64,000 nt of DNA. Origin: JABDOU01 sp041567895. GTDB lineage: Bacteria; Actinomycetota; Acidimicrobiia; Spongiisociales; SHLN01. The DNA is taken from NCBI GenBank assembly GCA_041567895.1, contig JBFGAX010000008.1:4596-68595 (forward strand), read 5' to 3'. The position numbers and the translations under genes are program-made. Of this stretch, positions 38,703 to 46,959 are shown in pieces; the first letter of the stretch is position 1, and each line of letters starts with the position of its first letter. A model generated the notes under the pieces. The model ran no database searches. It was not told the origin of the DNA and saw nothing but the letters and a program-made list of their open reading frames with translations.

Positions 38703-39473
38703 CTATCTCCCGCGCCACACCGGGTCACGTCCCTCGGCGAAAGCTCTTGGACCCTCCAGTGCATCTTCCGAACGAAGCATGGTCTGATAGGCGGGGACCT
38801 CGCGAAGAGCACGATACGCCTCACGTAATGGGAGATGCCCCACTGTTTGTATGGCTTCCAGGACCGCAGAAACGGCGAGCGGTGCTGCCGATACGAGGCG
38901 ATCGGCGAGCTCGCGAGCCGAATCCATGAGCCGGTCTCGGGAACAAACCGCATTGACCAGACCGCGCTGCATCGCCTCTTCCGCGCCCATTCTCCGACCG
39001 GTCAGCAACAACTCTTTGGCGAGCGCCGGCGGCAGCATGCGCGGGAGCCGGATGGATCCGGCGTCTGGAATGATTCCAACCGCCACCTCACCGAAGAAGA
39101 ACTCTGCCGTATCGACTGCTACGACGAAATCGGCCGCCAGAACCAGCTCGAAACCTCCACCAACGGCCAACCCGTTGACTGCGGCGATGACCGGCTTGTT
39201 CAGGCCGGGCAGCTCGGCGAAGCCACCGAAACCGCCCTCTCCGTAATCAGCTTCAAACGCCTCACCACGTGCCGCAGCTTTCAGGTCCCATCCCGCGCTG
39301 AAAAACCGATCGCCCGATCCGGTGAAAATGGCTACCCGGTAGGCCGGATCGTCCCTGAACTCGACGAATACAGATCCGAGTTCCCGGCTGGTCGCTGCGT
39401 CAATCGCATTGGCATTCGGACGGTCGAGGGTGACTTCAAAGACGGCGTCGCGACGTTCGACCGAGACCGTCAT
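38703..39473 (-). CDS. caiD: Enoyl-CoA hydratase, crotonobetainyl-CoA hydratase (CaiD) type
   Basis: A 256-residue crotonase-fold enzyme. It follows the E. coli CaiD pattern nearly throughout: TLDRPNANAIDAATS, FFSAGWDLKAAARGEA (about residue 57), GGFGGFAELPGLNKPVIAAV, NGLAVGGGFELVLAADF with the oxyanion glycines, the conserved LLTGRRMGAEEAMQRGLVN, and the terminal EGPRAFAEGRDPVWRGR. CaiD hydrates crotonobetainyl-CoA to carnitinyl-CoA. It is the last gene of a minus-strand operon that also encodes carnitine dehydrogenase and a BKACE enzyme, which supports this assignment over a general hydratase. It overlaps the TfoX-like stop by 4 bp. Confidence 0.88.
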   Translation of the reverse strand: MTVSVERRDAVFEVTLDRPNANAIDAATSRELGSVFVEFRDDPAYRVAIFTGSGDRFFSAGWDLKAAARGEAFEADYGEGGFGGFAELPGLNKPVIAAVNGLAVGGGFELVLAADFVVAVDTAEFFFGEVAVGIIPDAGSIRLPRMLPPALAKELLLTGRRMGAEEAMQRGLVNAVCSRDRLMDSARELADRLVSAAPLAVSAVLEAIQTVGHLPLREAYRALREVPAYQTMLRSEDALEGPRAFAEGRDPVWRGR

Positions 39474-39787
39474 TTCTTCCTGGCGGCTCGTGCGGTCTCC
39501 AGCGCAACGGATGCCCTGGCCATCAGTGCATCTTCGTCGGACAGTTCGGACTCTGAGATCGACCAGTAGGGCATCCGCCCATGACCGACAGATCCGTTGG
39601 CCTCCAGGTCGGCGACCTGCTCGTCATCCGCGCGAAAGAATCCGATACCTGCCGAATCGACGAGGCCAAACATCACATCGTCGCAGAAGATGCCGAAGCC
39701 GCCGAACATCTTCCTGGACTTCACGGCCCCCAGAGACTGGAGCGAGTCGACGAGATGCTCGGCCGCAACTGCGGCATCGCCTGTCAT
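39470..39787 (-). CDS. TfoX N-terminal domain protein
   Basis: A 105-residue protein matching the TfoX N-terminal domain (LQSLGAVKSRKMFGGFGIFCDDVMFGLVD). Full TfoX is a competence regulator in gamma-proteobacteria, but stand-alone N-domains occur widely with no known role. I choose ATG 39787 because AAAAGGG lies 7 bases upstream; an in-frame ATG at 39808 lies inside the previous gene's stop region. It is embedded between the acyl-CoA ligase and CaiD-type genes with overlapping ends, so it is cotranscribed with a catabolic pathway, an odd location for this domain. Confidence 0.75.
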   Translation of the reverse strand: MTGDAAVAAEHLVDSLQSLGAVKSRKMFGGFGIFCDDVMFGLVDSAGIGFFRADDEQVADLEANGSVGHGRMPYWSISESELSDEDALMARASVALETARAARKK

Positions 39788-39800
39788 CCTGGCGCCCTTT

Positions 39801-41816
39801 TCACCCATGACTTTTCACAATCACTGCGTCCACGGCTACCGCTCCTTCCGGGGTCACGACAAGAGGATTCACCTCGACGGTATCGAATTCTCGGTGCTCG
39901 AGTGCCACCCGACAAATCTTGTCGATCGCGTCGACCACGAATTGGGGATCGATCGTCGGCCGGCCGCGGTAGCCGTTGAGAAGAGCCGCCACCGAAAGCG
40001 ACTCGAGTGCCCGCCGAATGGCTGAAGCGTCAGCGGGAAGCAGCAGGTGCGCTGCATCGTTGGCGAGTTCGGTCAACTCTCCACCTGCACCGATTGTGAG
40101 GAGCCAGCCCAGTCCGTCGTGGCGGCGTACCCCGACAAGCAGTTCTGCCACTCCCCCCGCGATCATCTGCTCGACGAGGTACGAGTTCGACGATGGCATT
40201 ACACGTGTTGCGGCCACGACGTCCTCGACGGATTCGAGGTAGAGCATGACCCCGCCAGTGTCCGACTTGTGCACGGCGCCTACGATCTTGAGCGCCACCG
40301 GAAAACCGATATCGGCGGCGACGTCACCAGGACGGTCGGTCACCAGCCCGTCCGGGACCGGTACCCCGGCATCGGCCAGAATCTGTTTGGCATCCCACTC
40401 GGAAAGAGAGACTCGAGCCTGGTCGTCAAATGGTGGCACGGGGTGGATGGGATGAAGCGGATTGCCAAACCGAGCTCCAAAAAACGATGCAGCCTCCAAT
40501 CCTTTTAGCGTTTCGTCAATCCCGCACATGGGAGCTAGACCACGCTCTATGAGATGTTCTCTCAGCGCCCGAGGCATGGTTTCGGGAAGCGACGCCGTCA
40601 CGACAGACGCCGTTCCCGTTCGCTCGGCAGCAGACACCATGGCGTCGATGGTCGACCACCAGGAAGAGTCATCACTGTGCGAGCGGTTTGGAAAGTCGAT
40701 CACGAGCATCGCCGCGTCGAACGCTCCCGATAGCGCGGCCGTGAACGTGCCGGTCAGCGCGTCGCGGTCCCCCCATTGAAAGGTGTGATAGTCGAGCGGA
40801 TTGCCAACTTCGACCAGAGCATCGAGGTGCTTGCCGACGTCGGCCGCATGCCCGGGATCGAGCGCAGGAAACTCGACGTCGTAATGCTGTGCGCGATCCG
40901 CCACCAACGACGCCTCGCCACCCGAGCAGCTCAGTGACAGCAAACGACTCCCGGAGATTGGTCCGGTGACGGTCAAGAGCTTCAAGACTTCGAGGAGCTC
41001 CGGCACCGTATTCACCCGGTAGACGCCATAGCGGTCGAAGAGCGCACCGAAAGCAGCATCGTCGCCTGCCAGCGCAGCAGTATGAGTACGCGTGATTCCG
41101 GCCCCGAGATCAGAAACGCCGGTCTTGAGCACCACAACCGGAACCCGCTGCGCGTGGGCCGTAGCGGCAGCTTGTGCGAAGGCCGCCGCGTCACGAATCC
41201 CTTCGATGTGAAGGCCGATCGCTTCAACCCCGGCATCGTCCAACAAGGCCAGCATTACGTCTTCGAACCCGAGTTGTGCTTGATTCCCGAGGCTCACGAC
41301 ATGGGTGAGGGGAACCCCGCGATCCTGCAGAGTGAAGTTGAGCGCCATGTTTCCCGACTGTGAGATGATGGCCGCGCCCAGATCCCGACGCTCCAGACCG
41401 TGCTCATCTGGCCAAAGGGCTACACCCGTGGTGGCGTTGATCAGCCCGTAGCAGTTTGGCCCGAGCAATGGCATTGCTCCGGCTGCGACCACGAGCTCGT
41501 GCTGGAGATCAACTTCGCCGACTTCCGCGAATCCCGATGCATACCCGACGACCCCGCCACACCCCCGATCCGCCAGAGTTCTGACAATGGCGATGGTGTC
41601 CTTTCTGGGCACAGCCACAAACGCAGCGTCGGGTACCGATGCCAGCTCGCCAACCGAGGCCACGGTCTTGCGGCCCCCGATCTCGGATCGATGCGGGTTT
41701 ACCGGCCAGATCTCGCCGTCGAACCCCAGGGCGTCGCATTGGGCTATTACGCGCTCGGCCTCCGTACCTCCGATAACCGCTATCGACCCTGGATTGATCA
41801 GCCGGCTGAGATTCAT
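39801..41816 (-). CDS. NDP-forming acyl-CoA ligase, proposed gamma-butyrobetaine/carnitine CoA ligase
   Basis: A 671-residue acetate-CoA ligase (ADP-forming) family protein in which the alpha and beta parts are fused. The CoA-binding Rossmann part starts INPGSIAVIGGTEAE. The conserved phospho-His motif is TRTHTAALAGDD (about residue 240), and the ATP-grasp half begins near residue 470 (SEWDAKQILADAGVPVPDG; GFPVALKIVGAVHKSDTGGV; EVNPLVV). Known carnitine pathways use AMP-forming CaiC or CoA-transferases. Here this NDP-forming ligase is the only CoA-activating enzyme in the operon, so it likely activates gamma-butyrobetaine, crotonobetaine or carnitine. The start overlaps the upstream stop by 4 bp. 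Confidence 0.82.
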   Translation of the reverse strand: MNLSRLINPGSIAVIGGTEAERVIAQCDALGFDGEIWPVNPHRSEIGGRKTVASVGELASVPDAAFVAVPRKDTIAIVRTLADRGCGGVVGYASGFAEVGEVDLQHELVVAAGAMPLLGPNCYGLINATTGVALWPDEHGLERRDLGAAIISQSGNMALNFTLQDRGVPLTHVVSLGNQAQLGFEDVMLALLDDAGVEAIGLHIEGIRDAAAFAQAAATAHAQRVPVVVLKTGVSDLGAGITRTHTAALAGDDAAFGALFDRYGVYRVNTVPELLEVLKLLTVTGPISGSRLLSLSCSGGEASLVADRAQHYDVEFPALDPGHAADVGKHLDALVEVGNPLDYHTFQWGDRDALTGTFTAALSGAFDAAMLVIDFPNRSHSDDSSWWSTIDAMVSAAERTGTASVVTASLPETMPRALREHLIERGLAPMCGIDETLKGLEAASFFGARFGNPLHPIHPVPPFDDQARVSLSEWDAKQILADAGVPVPDGLVTDRPGDVAADIGFPVALKIVGAVHKSDTGGVMLYLESVEDVVAATRVMPSSNSYLVEQMIAGGVAELLVGVRRHDGLGWLLTIGAGGELTELANDAAHLLLPADASAIRRALESLSVAALLNGYRGRPTIDPQFVVDAIDKICRVALEHREFDTVEVNPLVVTPEGAVAVDAVIVKSHG

Positions 41817-42640
41817 GCTGAGAACAACTCGTCCATATCCATCAGCCCGGGACCCTGGGGACCCAGCCGCCGATCGGATAGAAGCGACCGGGCGGACTTC
41901 TCGAACGATGCCATGGCGCTCCGGTAAAAGCCTGATCCGACACTCACACGCTTCACACCCGCCTCTTCCAGGTCATCGAGACCCCATTCCTGTCCGGGCA
42001 ATCCGATGAGGACGTTCACCGGCACTCCCACGCTCGCGACCACCTTCTGAATGTCCGCGAGGTCTATGAGACCCGGGGCGTATACCGCGTCGGCCCCTGC
42101 GGACTCAAACGACTGAAGCCGGCGAATCGTATCGTCGAGATCATGTCGGTCGTGGAGGTAGTTCTCTGCCCGTGCGACGAGCACGAAAGGAAATCCGGAT
42201 GATCGGGCTGCTGCCGCCCCTGCCTCAATGCGATCGGCGGCGAGGCTCGGATCGTAGAAGGGGTCGTCCGGGTCGCCGGTGGCGTCCTCGATGCAACAAC
42301 CCGAGAGGCCGGCTGCAATCGCCGACGCCACGGTCTCGGCCACCTCCATCGGCTCGTCGCCGTATCCCCGCTCGAAATCGCCTGACACCGGTAGCGTTGT
42401 TGCTTCGGCGATAGTCGTGGCATGCCAGATGGCCTCATCCCTGCTCACGGTCCGCCGCCCGTCGGCTCGCCCCATACTCCGGGCATGGCCGGCGCTCGTG
42501 GTGCCGAGCGCCTCGTAACCCATGTGCTCGAGCATGCGGGCCGAGCCGACATCCCACGGATTCGGCAGCACGAACAGCCCTGGCCTGTGGTGGAGCGCTA
42601 CGAACTGCTCGCCCCGGTGCCTCTGATCATCTTCGTCCAT
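41813..42640 (-). CDS. Isocitrate lyase/PEP mutase-family enzyme
   Basis: A 275-residue TIM-barrel protein of the ICL/phosphoenolpyruvate-mutase superfamily. Features are LFVLPNPWDVGSARML near residue 22, LPVSGDFERGYGDEP (metal-binding loop, about 95), GCCIEDATG (about 123) and VLVARAENYLH (about 160). Members cleave or form C-C bonds next to carboxylates (2-methylisocitrate lyase, oxaloacetate decarboxylase). The exact reaction is unclear. The start at ATG 42640 has an excellent GGGAGG 5-6 bases upstream and lies one base after the acyl-CoA dehydrogenase stop. It sits inside the carnitine-type operon but has no obvious step in that pathway. Confidence 0.82.
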   Translation of the reverse strand: MDEDDQRHRGEQFVALHHRPGLFVLPNPWDVGSARMLEHMGYEALGTTSAGHARSMGRADGRRTVSRDEAIWHATTIAEATTLPVSGDFERGYGDEPMEVAETVASAIAAGLSGCCIEDATGDPDDPFYDPSLAADRIEAGAAAARSSGFPFVLVARAENYLHDRHDLDDTIRRLQSFESAGADAVYAPGLIDLADIQKVVASVGVPVNVLIGLPGQEWGLDDLEEAGVKRVSVGSGFYRSAMASFEKSARSLLSDRRLGPQGPGLMDMDELFSA

Positions 42641-42641
42641 T

Positions 42642-43802
42642 TCAACCTCCCAGCGGTCGCAGCATCGCTCGGGAAATAATGTGCCGCTGAATCTCGCTGG
42701 TCCCGTCCCAAATCCGATCGACACGGGTGTCGCGCCACATGCGCTCGAGCGGCAGTTCTTCCATGAGACCCATACCACCGTAGACCTGGATCGCTTCGTC
42801 CGTCACAAACTGACACATCTCGGTGGCGAGAACTTTGGCCATGGCCGCATCGGCATCGTGCATGATTCCCCTGTCCATCTTCCAGGCAGCCTGCAATGTC
42901 TTCAGTTCAGCAGCCTCATACCGCATTTGCATATCCGCGAGCTTGAACGACACCCCCTGAAATTTGCCGATCTGGGTTCCGAACTGGCGCCGATCCACGG
43001 CCCACTGAGTGGCGAGTTGAATCGCACGGCGTGCCCGGCCCAGACAAATTGCGGCTACTTGAAGCCGGGTCGCTCCGAGCCACTCGTTTGCCACGTCGAA
43101 TCCCTCGTGGGGTTGGCCCAGCACCGAACCGGCAGGCACCCGGCAGTCGTCGAACTTGAGGATGAAGTTGTGGTAGCCGCGATTGGATACGCTGCTATAG
43201 CCCGGCAATCGTTCAAAACCAGGCGTGTCGAAGTCAACGAGGAAGGCCGTGATCCGTTTCCTCGCACCGCGATCTGTTTCTTCCTCACCCGAAGCGGCAA
43301 AGACGATCACATAATCGGCCAGATCGGCGTGCGAAATGAAATGCTTGGTGCCGTTGAGCACCCAGTCATCACCGTCGACAATGGCCGTGCACTTCATGCC
43401 CCGTACGTCAGAGCCGGCGTCCGGCTCTGACATCGCCAAACAATCCACCCGGTCGCCGCTCACGGTCGGTATCAGATATTCGTCGATTTGCTCCGGAGTG
43501 CATGCCTGCAAAATGTTCGATGGCCGATGAACGATGTATTGCAGCGCATAGCTCGTTGCTCCCAGTTCCCGGTCGACCAGCGCCATCGTCACGTTGTCGA
43601 GGCCGGCGCCCCCGTACTCGGCGGGCATGTTCGCGGCATAGATCCCCGCGGCGATTGCCTTTCCCCGAATGTCGGCTACCAGCTCATCCGGAACGCGACC
43701 GGAACGCTCGACCTCCTCCTCATGCGGCATCAGCTCTCGCTCGGTGAACTCCCGAGCCGTCTCCACGATGAGTTGCTGTTCGTCGGTGAGCGCAAAATCC
43801 AT
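42642..43802 (-). CDS. Acyl-CoA dehydrogenase, proposed gamma-butyrobetainyl-CoA dehydrogenase
   Basis: A 386-residue FAD-dependent acyl-CoA dehydrogenase. Family signatures are CLAMSEPDAGSDVRGMKC (about residue 128), GTKHFISHADLADY, the R-rich FAD/CoA segment RRQFGTQIGKFQGVSFKLADM and the C-terminal VYGGMGLMEELPLERMWRD. The usual catalytic Glu may be the one in MEELPLE. Given CaiD, carnitine dehydrogenase and BKACE in the same operon, it likely oxidises gamma-butyrobetainyl-CoA to crotonobetainyl-CoA. The start at ATG 43802 is where homology begins (MDFALTDEQQLIVETA). It lies 10 bp after the carnitine dehydrogenase gene. Confidence 0.85.
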   Translation of the reverse strand: MDFALTDEQQLIVETAREFTERELMPHEEEVERSGRVPDELVADIRGKAIAAGIYAANMPAEYGGAGLDNVTMALVDRELGATSYALQYIVHRPSNILQACTPEQIDEYLIPTVSGDRVDCLAMSEPDAGSDVRGMKCTAIVDGDDWVLNGTKHFISHADLADYVIVFAASGEEETDRGARKRITAFLVDFDTPGFERLPGYSSVSNRGYHNFILKFDDCRVPAGSVLGQPHEGFDVANEWLGATRLQVAAICLGRARRAIQLATQWAVDRRQFGTQIGKFQGVSFKLADMQMRYEAAELKTLQAAWKMDRGIMHDADAAMAKVLATEMCQFVTDEAIQVYGGMGLMEELPLERMWRDTRVDRIWDGTSEIQRHIISRAMLRPLGG

Positions 43803-43812
43803 GTGGTCGATC

Positions 43813-45231
43813 CTACGAATCCCGGTGTGCCCTGGCGATCTCGGCGAGGGCCGCGGCAGGGCCGGGAAGTATTGGCGTCGACCGGCCCGCACTGGTGTCG
43901 ACATGAACCAGCACTTGCTCGATGCTCGCCACGTGGTCCTCATCCGCGTACATCTCGTGAATGAAACGAAGGCGCCTGGGGTGTACCTCGCGGACCTGTG
44001 TCGTGAACCGGAGAGCGGCATCGGCTCCCACCTCCTTCCGGTAGCTGATGTGGGTTTCAACCGTGTAGAAGGAATGGCCGCCCGCCCTGTAATCGTCGTC
44101 GATCCCTATGTAGCGAAAGAGCTTGTCGGTAGCCCAGCCGGCCGCCAGGAGGTAGGCCGACTCCGTCATGTGCCGGTTGTAGTCGACCCATTCGGGCTCG
44201 ACCGGGCAGGAGTACAGCTCCAGAGGGTTCGGAATGCGGTCACCGGTTTTCCAGCGCTCCTGCTGGACGCCATGGAGCCGCTCCTCCCACCGGGCCAGGG
44301 TTTGACCCGCCCCGACGCCGTGTGCCTTGAGTCCGCGCATCACCGCAATCAGGTAGTCATCGCGCATGCGTTCGAGTTCGACGATGGAACGTTCCCCCGC
44401 CTGCATGGCTGTGCCCTCAACCATCGCATCGACGAGATCATCGGTGAGCGGCGGGGCCACCAACTTCGTCCATGGCAGCTCCAGAGCAGGGCCGAACTGC
44501 TCGAGCATGTGGCGCATGCCCTCGTCGCCACCTGCCAGATGGAAAATGAGGTTGGTGCCCATGCCCGCCCACCGGAGACCCGGCCCGTAGGCAATGGCCT
44601 CGTCCAGCTCGCCGGTGGTGGCAACACCGTCTTTCACGAGGTGGAGGATCTCGCGCCACATGGCCTCCTGGAGACGGTCGGACAAATAGCCCTCTATCTC
44701 GGTTCGTACCCGCAACGGATGCATTCCGAGATCTTCGTAGACCGCCGTCGCTCGTTCCAGCGCCGGTGCCGACGTCTGGCGACCCCCGAGCACCTCAACC
44801 AGTGGCAGCAGGTAGACAGGGTTGAACGGATGCCCTATGACCAGCCGCCCGGGATGGCTGAGGCCCTCCTGCAGGAGCGAAGGCAACAAACCGGAAGAAC
44901 TCGACGCCACAACAACGTCCGGATCTGCCACAGCATCGATCGCCCCGTGGACCTCCTTCTTCAGCGATTCGTGTTCCGGCACGCTCTCCTGCACGAACTC
45001 GCAAACCGAAACCACCTCCGCGACGGAATTCGCGAACTCCAACCGGGAAGGGTCGGCGCCTGGGAACAACCCGAGCTTGCGAGCGGATTCCCAAGCCCGA
45101 TCGACAGTCAGCCGAAGCCGCTCCTCGGCACCCGGAGCCGGATCGGTCGCAACGACGTCCCATCCACGAGCCAGGGCCCTGGTGGCCCATCCGGCACCGA
45201 TGACTCCGGTACCGACCACGCCGAAGCGCAT
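43813..45231 (-). CDS. cdhA: Carnitine 3-dehydrogenase fused to betainyl-CoA thioesterase
   Basis: A 472-residue two-domain protein. Residues 1-315 are a 3-hydroxyacyl-CoA dehydrogenase-like domain (VVGTGVIGAGWATRALARGW for NAD; FVQESVPEHESLKKEV; VIGHPFNPVYLLPLVEV). Residues 330-472 are a hotdog thioesterase (VDYNRHMTESAYLL, FYTVETHISYRKEV, LVHVDTSAG). This fusion is known for L-carnitine dehydrogenases: the first half makes 3-dehydrocarnitine and the second half hydrolyses betainyl-CoA to glycine betaine, corresponding to separate CdhA and CdhB in Pseudomonas. It shares one base with the upstream PEBP stop. A paralogous stand-alone thioesterase lies at 18174-18629. Confidence 0.9.
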   Translation of the reverse strand: MRFGVVGTGVIGAGWATRALARGWDVVATDPAPGAEERLRLTVDRAWESARKLGLFPGADPSRLEFANSVAEVVSVCEFVQESVPEHESLKKEVHGAIDAVADPDVVVASSSSGLLPSLLQEGLSHPGRLVIGHPFNPVYLLPLVEVLGGRQTSAPALERATAVYEDLGMHPLRVRTEIEGYLSDRLQEAMWREILHLVKDGVATTGELDEAIAYGPGLRWAGMGTNLIFHLAGGDEGMRHMLEQFGPALELPWTKLVAPPLTDDLVDAMVEGTAMQAGERSIVELERMRDDYLIAVMRGLKAHGVGAGQTLARWEERLHGVQQERWKTGDRIPNPLELYSCPVEPEWVDYNRHMTESAYLLAAGWATDKLFRYIGIDDDYRAGGHSFYTVETHISYRKEVGADAALRFTTQVREVHPRRLRFIHEMYADEDHVASIEQVLVHVDTSAGRSTPILPGPAAALAEIARAHRDS

Positions 45232-45851
45232 TAGCGCAGCCGGGGGTTGAGCGTGTAGGTGGACGTGATGGCCGCGGAGCCGAGTACGTGGCCTTCGATG
45301 GCGGCGTTGAGTTCGTCAACCGTGAAGCCAACCGCCAATCCGACGCTGGCAACGTCGAGCGCGTACACGGTGAATTCGTACCGATGGATGATCGAATCGT
45401 TCCACGGCGGGCACGGACCGTCATAACCATGCCAGGTACCGCCCATCTCGGGGTCCTCCGCAAACCAGGATGTGTAATCGTTCACACCCTCGACAGGGCC
45501 TTCCGCGACACCTGGCTTGCCGCCAGGCGTGACGCCATCAGAAAAGGCACCCGCCGCCACATGCTGTACGCCTGCCGGGACATCGGCGAGCAACCAGTGG
45601 ACAAAATCGACCCTTGGCAGATCCTCGGGTACCTCGCGATCATCTTGATTGACATCATCGCCCGCGGACGGAACATCGACGTCGATGCAGGTGATAACGA
45701 AGGATTTCGTCCCTTCCGGAACGTCGGTCCACGCCAGGTCGGGATTACGGTTGGCCGCGAACGTTGCGTGGCTACCGGGATCCGGCACACACAGCGCATA
45801 CTCCGAGGGTATGGGCGCACCCTCCGTGATCGAATCGCTCGTCAGTCGCAT
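45231..45851 (-). CDS. YbhB/YbcL-type PEBP-family protein
   Basis: A 206-residue protein of the phosphatidylethanolamine-binding (Raf-kinase-inhibitor-like) family. Visible features are NPDLAWTDVPEGTKSFVITCID (about residue 35), the HWLLADVP pattern with a pocket His, and YDGPCPPWNDSIIHRYEFTVYAL near residue 140. Bacterial members have no settled biochemical role. It has an AGGAG ribosome site 6 bases before ATG 45851. It sits between BKACE and carnitine dehydrogenase in the operon, so it is cotranscribed, but its place in the pathway is unknown. Confidence 0.85.
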   Translation of the reverse strand: MRLTSDSITEGAPIPSEYALCVPDPGSHATFAANRNPDLAWTDVPEGTKSFVITCIDVDVPSAGDDVNQDDREVPEDLPRVDFVHWLLADVPAGVQHVAAGAFSDGVTPGGKPGVAEGPVEGVNDYTSWFAEDPEMGGTWHGYDGPCPPWNDSIIHRYEFTVYALDVASVGLAVGFTVDELNAAIEGHVLGSAAITSTYTLNPRLR

Positions 45852-45902
45852 CGTCTTCTCCTGAGCTCCAATCCCCGAGATCCACTGCGGTCCCGGCTCG
45901 TT

Positions 45903-46823
45903 CTAATAGCCAACGTTCTCCAAACCCTTGAGCGCCAGCCGCTCTCTCGCCTCGGCCGGCGTTGCCACCTCACGTGATAGCTCATCGATGATGCGCACGA
46001 TCTTTTGAACCTGCTCTTCATTGGATTCTGCGAGCCGTCCTTTGCGCAGGTACAAGCCGTCTTCGAGACCAACCCGGGCATTCCCACCGAGCAGGATTCC
46101 AGCGGTGACCAGGTCAAATTGGAAGCGCCCACCGCCGAGCACGCCCCATTCGATGTCATCGCCGAAGAGCCGATGGGCGACGGTTTTCATCGTGACCACG
46201 TTTTCGACGTCGGGTCCGATGCCGCCGAAGGTCCCGACGACGAACTGCATGAAGATGGGCGGCTTCACCAGACCCATATCGGCGAAGTGGGCCAGTGTGT
46301 AGAGGTGGCCCACGTCATAGGCCTCGAACTCGAAACGGCAACCGGTCTCGTCAGCCAATTCTGTGAGCATGTACTCGATGTCTGCGAAGCTGCTCACGAA
46401 GGGTTCCGTTTTGGTGGATAGGAGAAAGTCTTCTTCCCAGTCGTACTTCCAGCGCCCCTCGTATTTGGGCACCATCTGGAACAACCCGTAATTCATGGTG
46501 CCGAGATTGCATGTCGCCAGCTCAGGCTTCAGCTGTCGAATCGGGGCGAGCCGTTCCTCGATGGTCTGGCCCGTCGCACCCCCGGTGGTGATGGACACGA
46601 TTGCGTCTGATCGTTCTTTGATGCCCTGGCAGTACGCGCGAAACAGGCCGACATCGGCGGTTGGGCGGCCGTCTTCCGGGTCCCTGGCGTGAATGTGGAT
46701 CACCGCGGCTCCTGCCCCGGCCGCTGCCACCGACTGGTCGACCATCTCGTCGACTGTTACCGGGATGTCGATGTTCATCGTGGGCGTGTGCGATCCCCCG
46801 GTCACCGCGCACGTCAAAATCAA
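45903..46823 (-). CDS. cdhC: BKACE-family dehydrocarnitine:acetyl-CoA cleavage enzyme (CdhC type)
   Basis: A 306-residue beta-keto acid cleavage enzyme (DUF849). The zinc motif is VIHIHARDPEDGR, with SITTGGATGQT and FVVGTFGGIGPD following, and WGVLGGGRFQF carrying the CoA/loop residues. In Pseudomonas the homologue CdhC condenses 3-dehydrocarnitine with acetyl-CoA to give betainyl-CoA and acetoacetate; the adjacent carnitine dehydrogenase/thioesterase supports this. I start at TTG 46823 (codes LILTCAVTGG), because no ATG or GTG is close and the longer frame to 46961 runs into the divergent coxM ribosome site. GAGGAG lies about 14 bases upstream, so this start is uncertain. It is the first gene of the eight-gene operon. 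Confidence 0.85.
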   Translation of the reverse strand: MILTCAVTGGSHTPTMNIDIPVTVDEMVDQSVAAAGAGAAVIHIHARDPEDGRPTADVGLFRAYCQGIKERSDAIVSITTGGATGQTIEERLAPIRQLKPELATCNLGTMNYGLFQMVPKYEGRWKYDWEEDFLLSTKTEPFVSSFADIEYMLTELADETGCRFEFEAYDVGHLYTLAHFADMGLVKPPIFMQFVVGTFGGIGPDVENVVTMKTVAHRLFGDDIEWGVLGGGRFQFDLVTAGILLGGNARVGLEDGLYLRKGRLAESNEEQVQKIVRIIDELSREVATPAEARERLALKGLENVGY

Positions 46824-46959
46824 CTTTGAGATGAGCTCCTCCTCATGTGCAAGGGGCTTCAGGCCATCTTCCCAGAGTTGGACGGCGCCCGCAATGAAAA
46901 GGACACGCGTCGGGCGACCCGAGAGTGGTAGTGTCGAAAGGAGGACTAGAGGAGGTCTC
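46824..46959. promoter_or_regulatory. Divergent control region between carnitine-type and cox operons
   Basis: A 136-bp gap holding both promoters. I see no strong -35/-10 pair. A short palindrome TCGGG-CGA-CCCGA lies at 46910-46922, and two AGGAGG-like stretches precede coxM (46939-46955). The palindrome could be an operator, but the evidence is weak. Confidence 0.35.

Noticed and set aside
43669..45234. A 521-codon plus-strand frame opposite carnitine dehydrogenase
   Set aside because: Antisense to a protein with clear NAD and thioesterase motifs.
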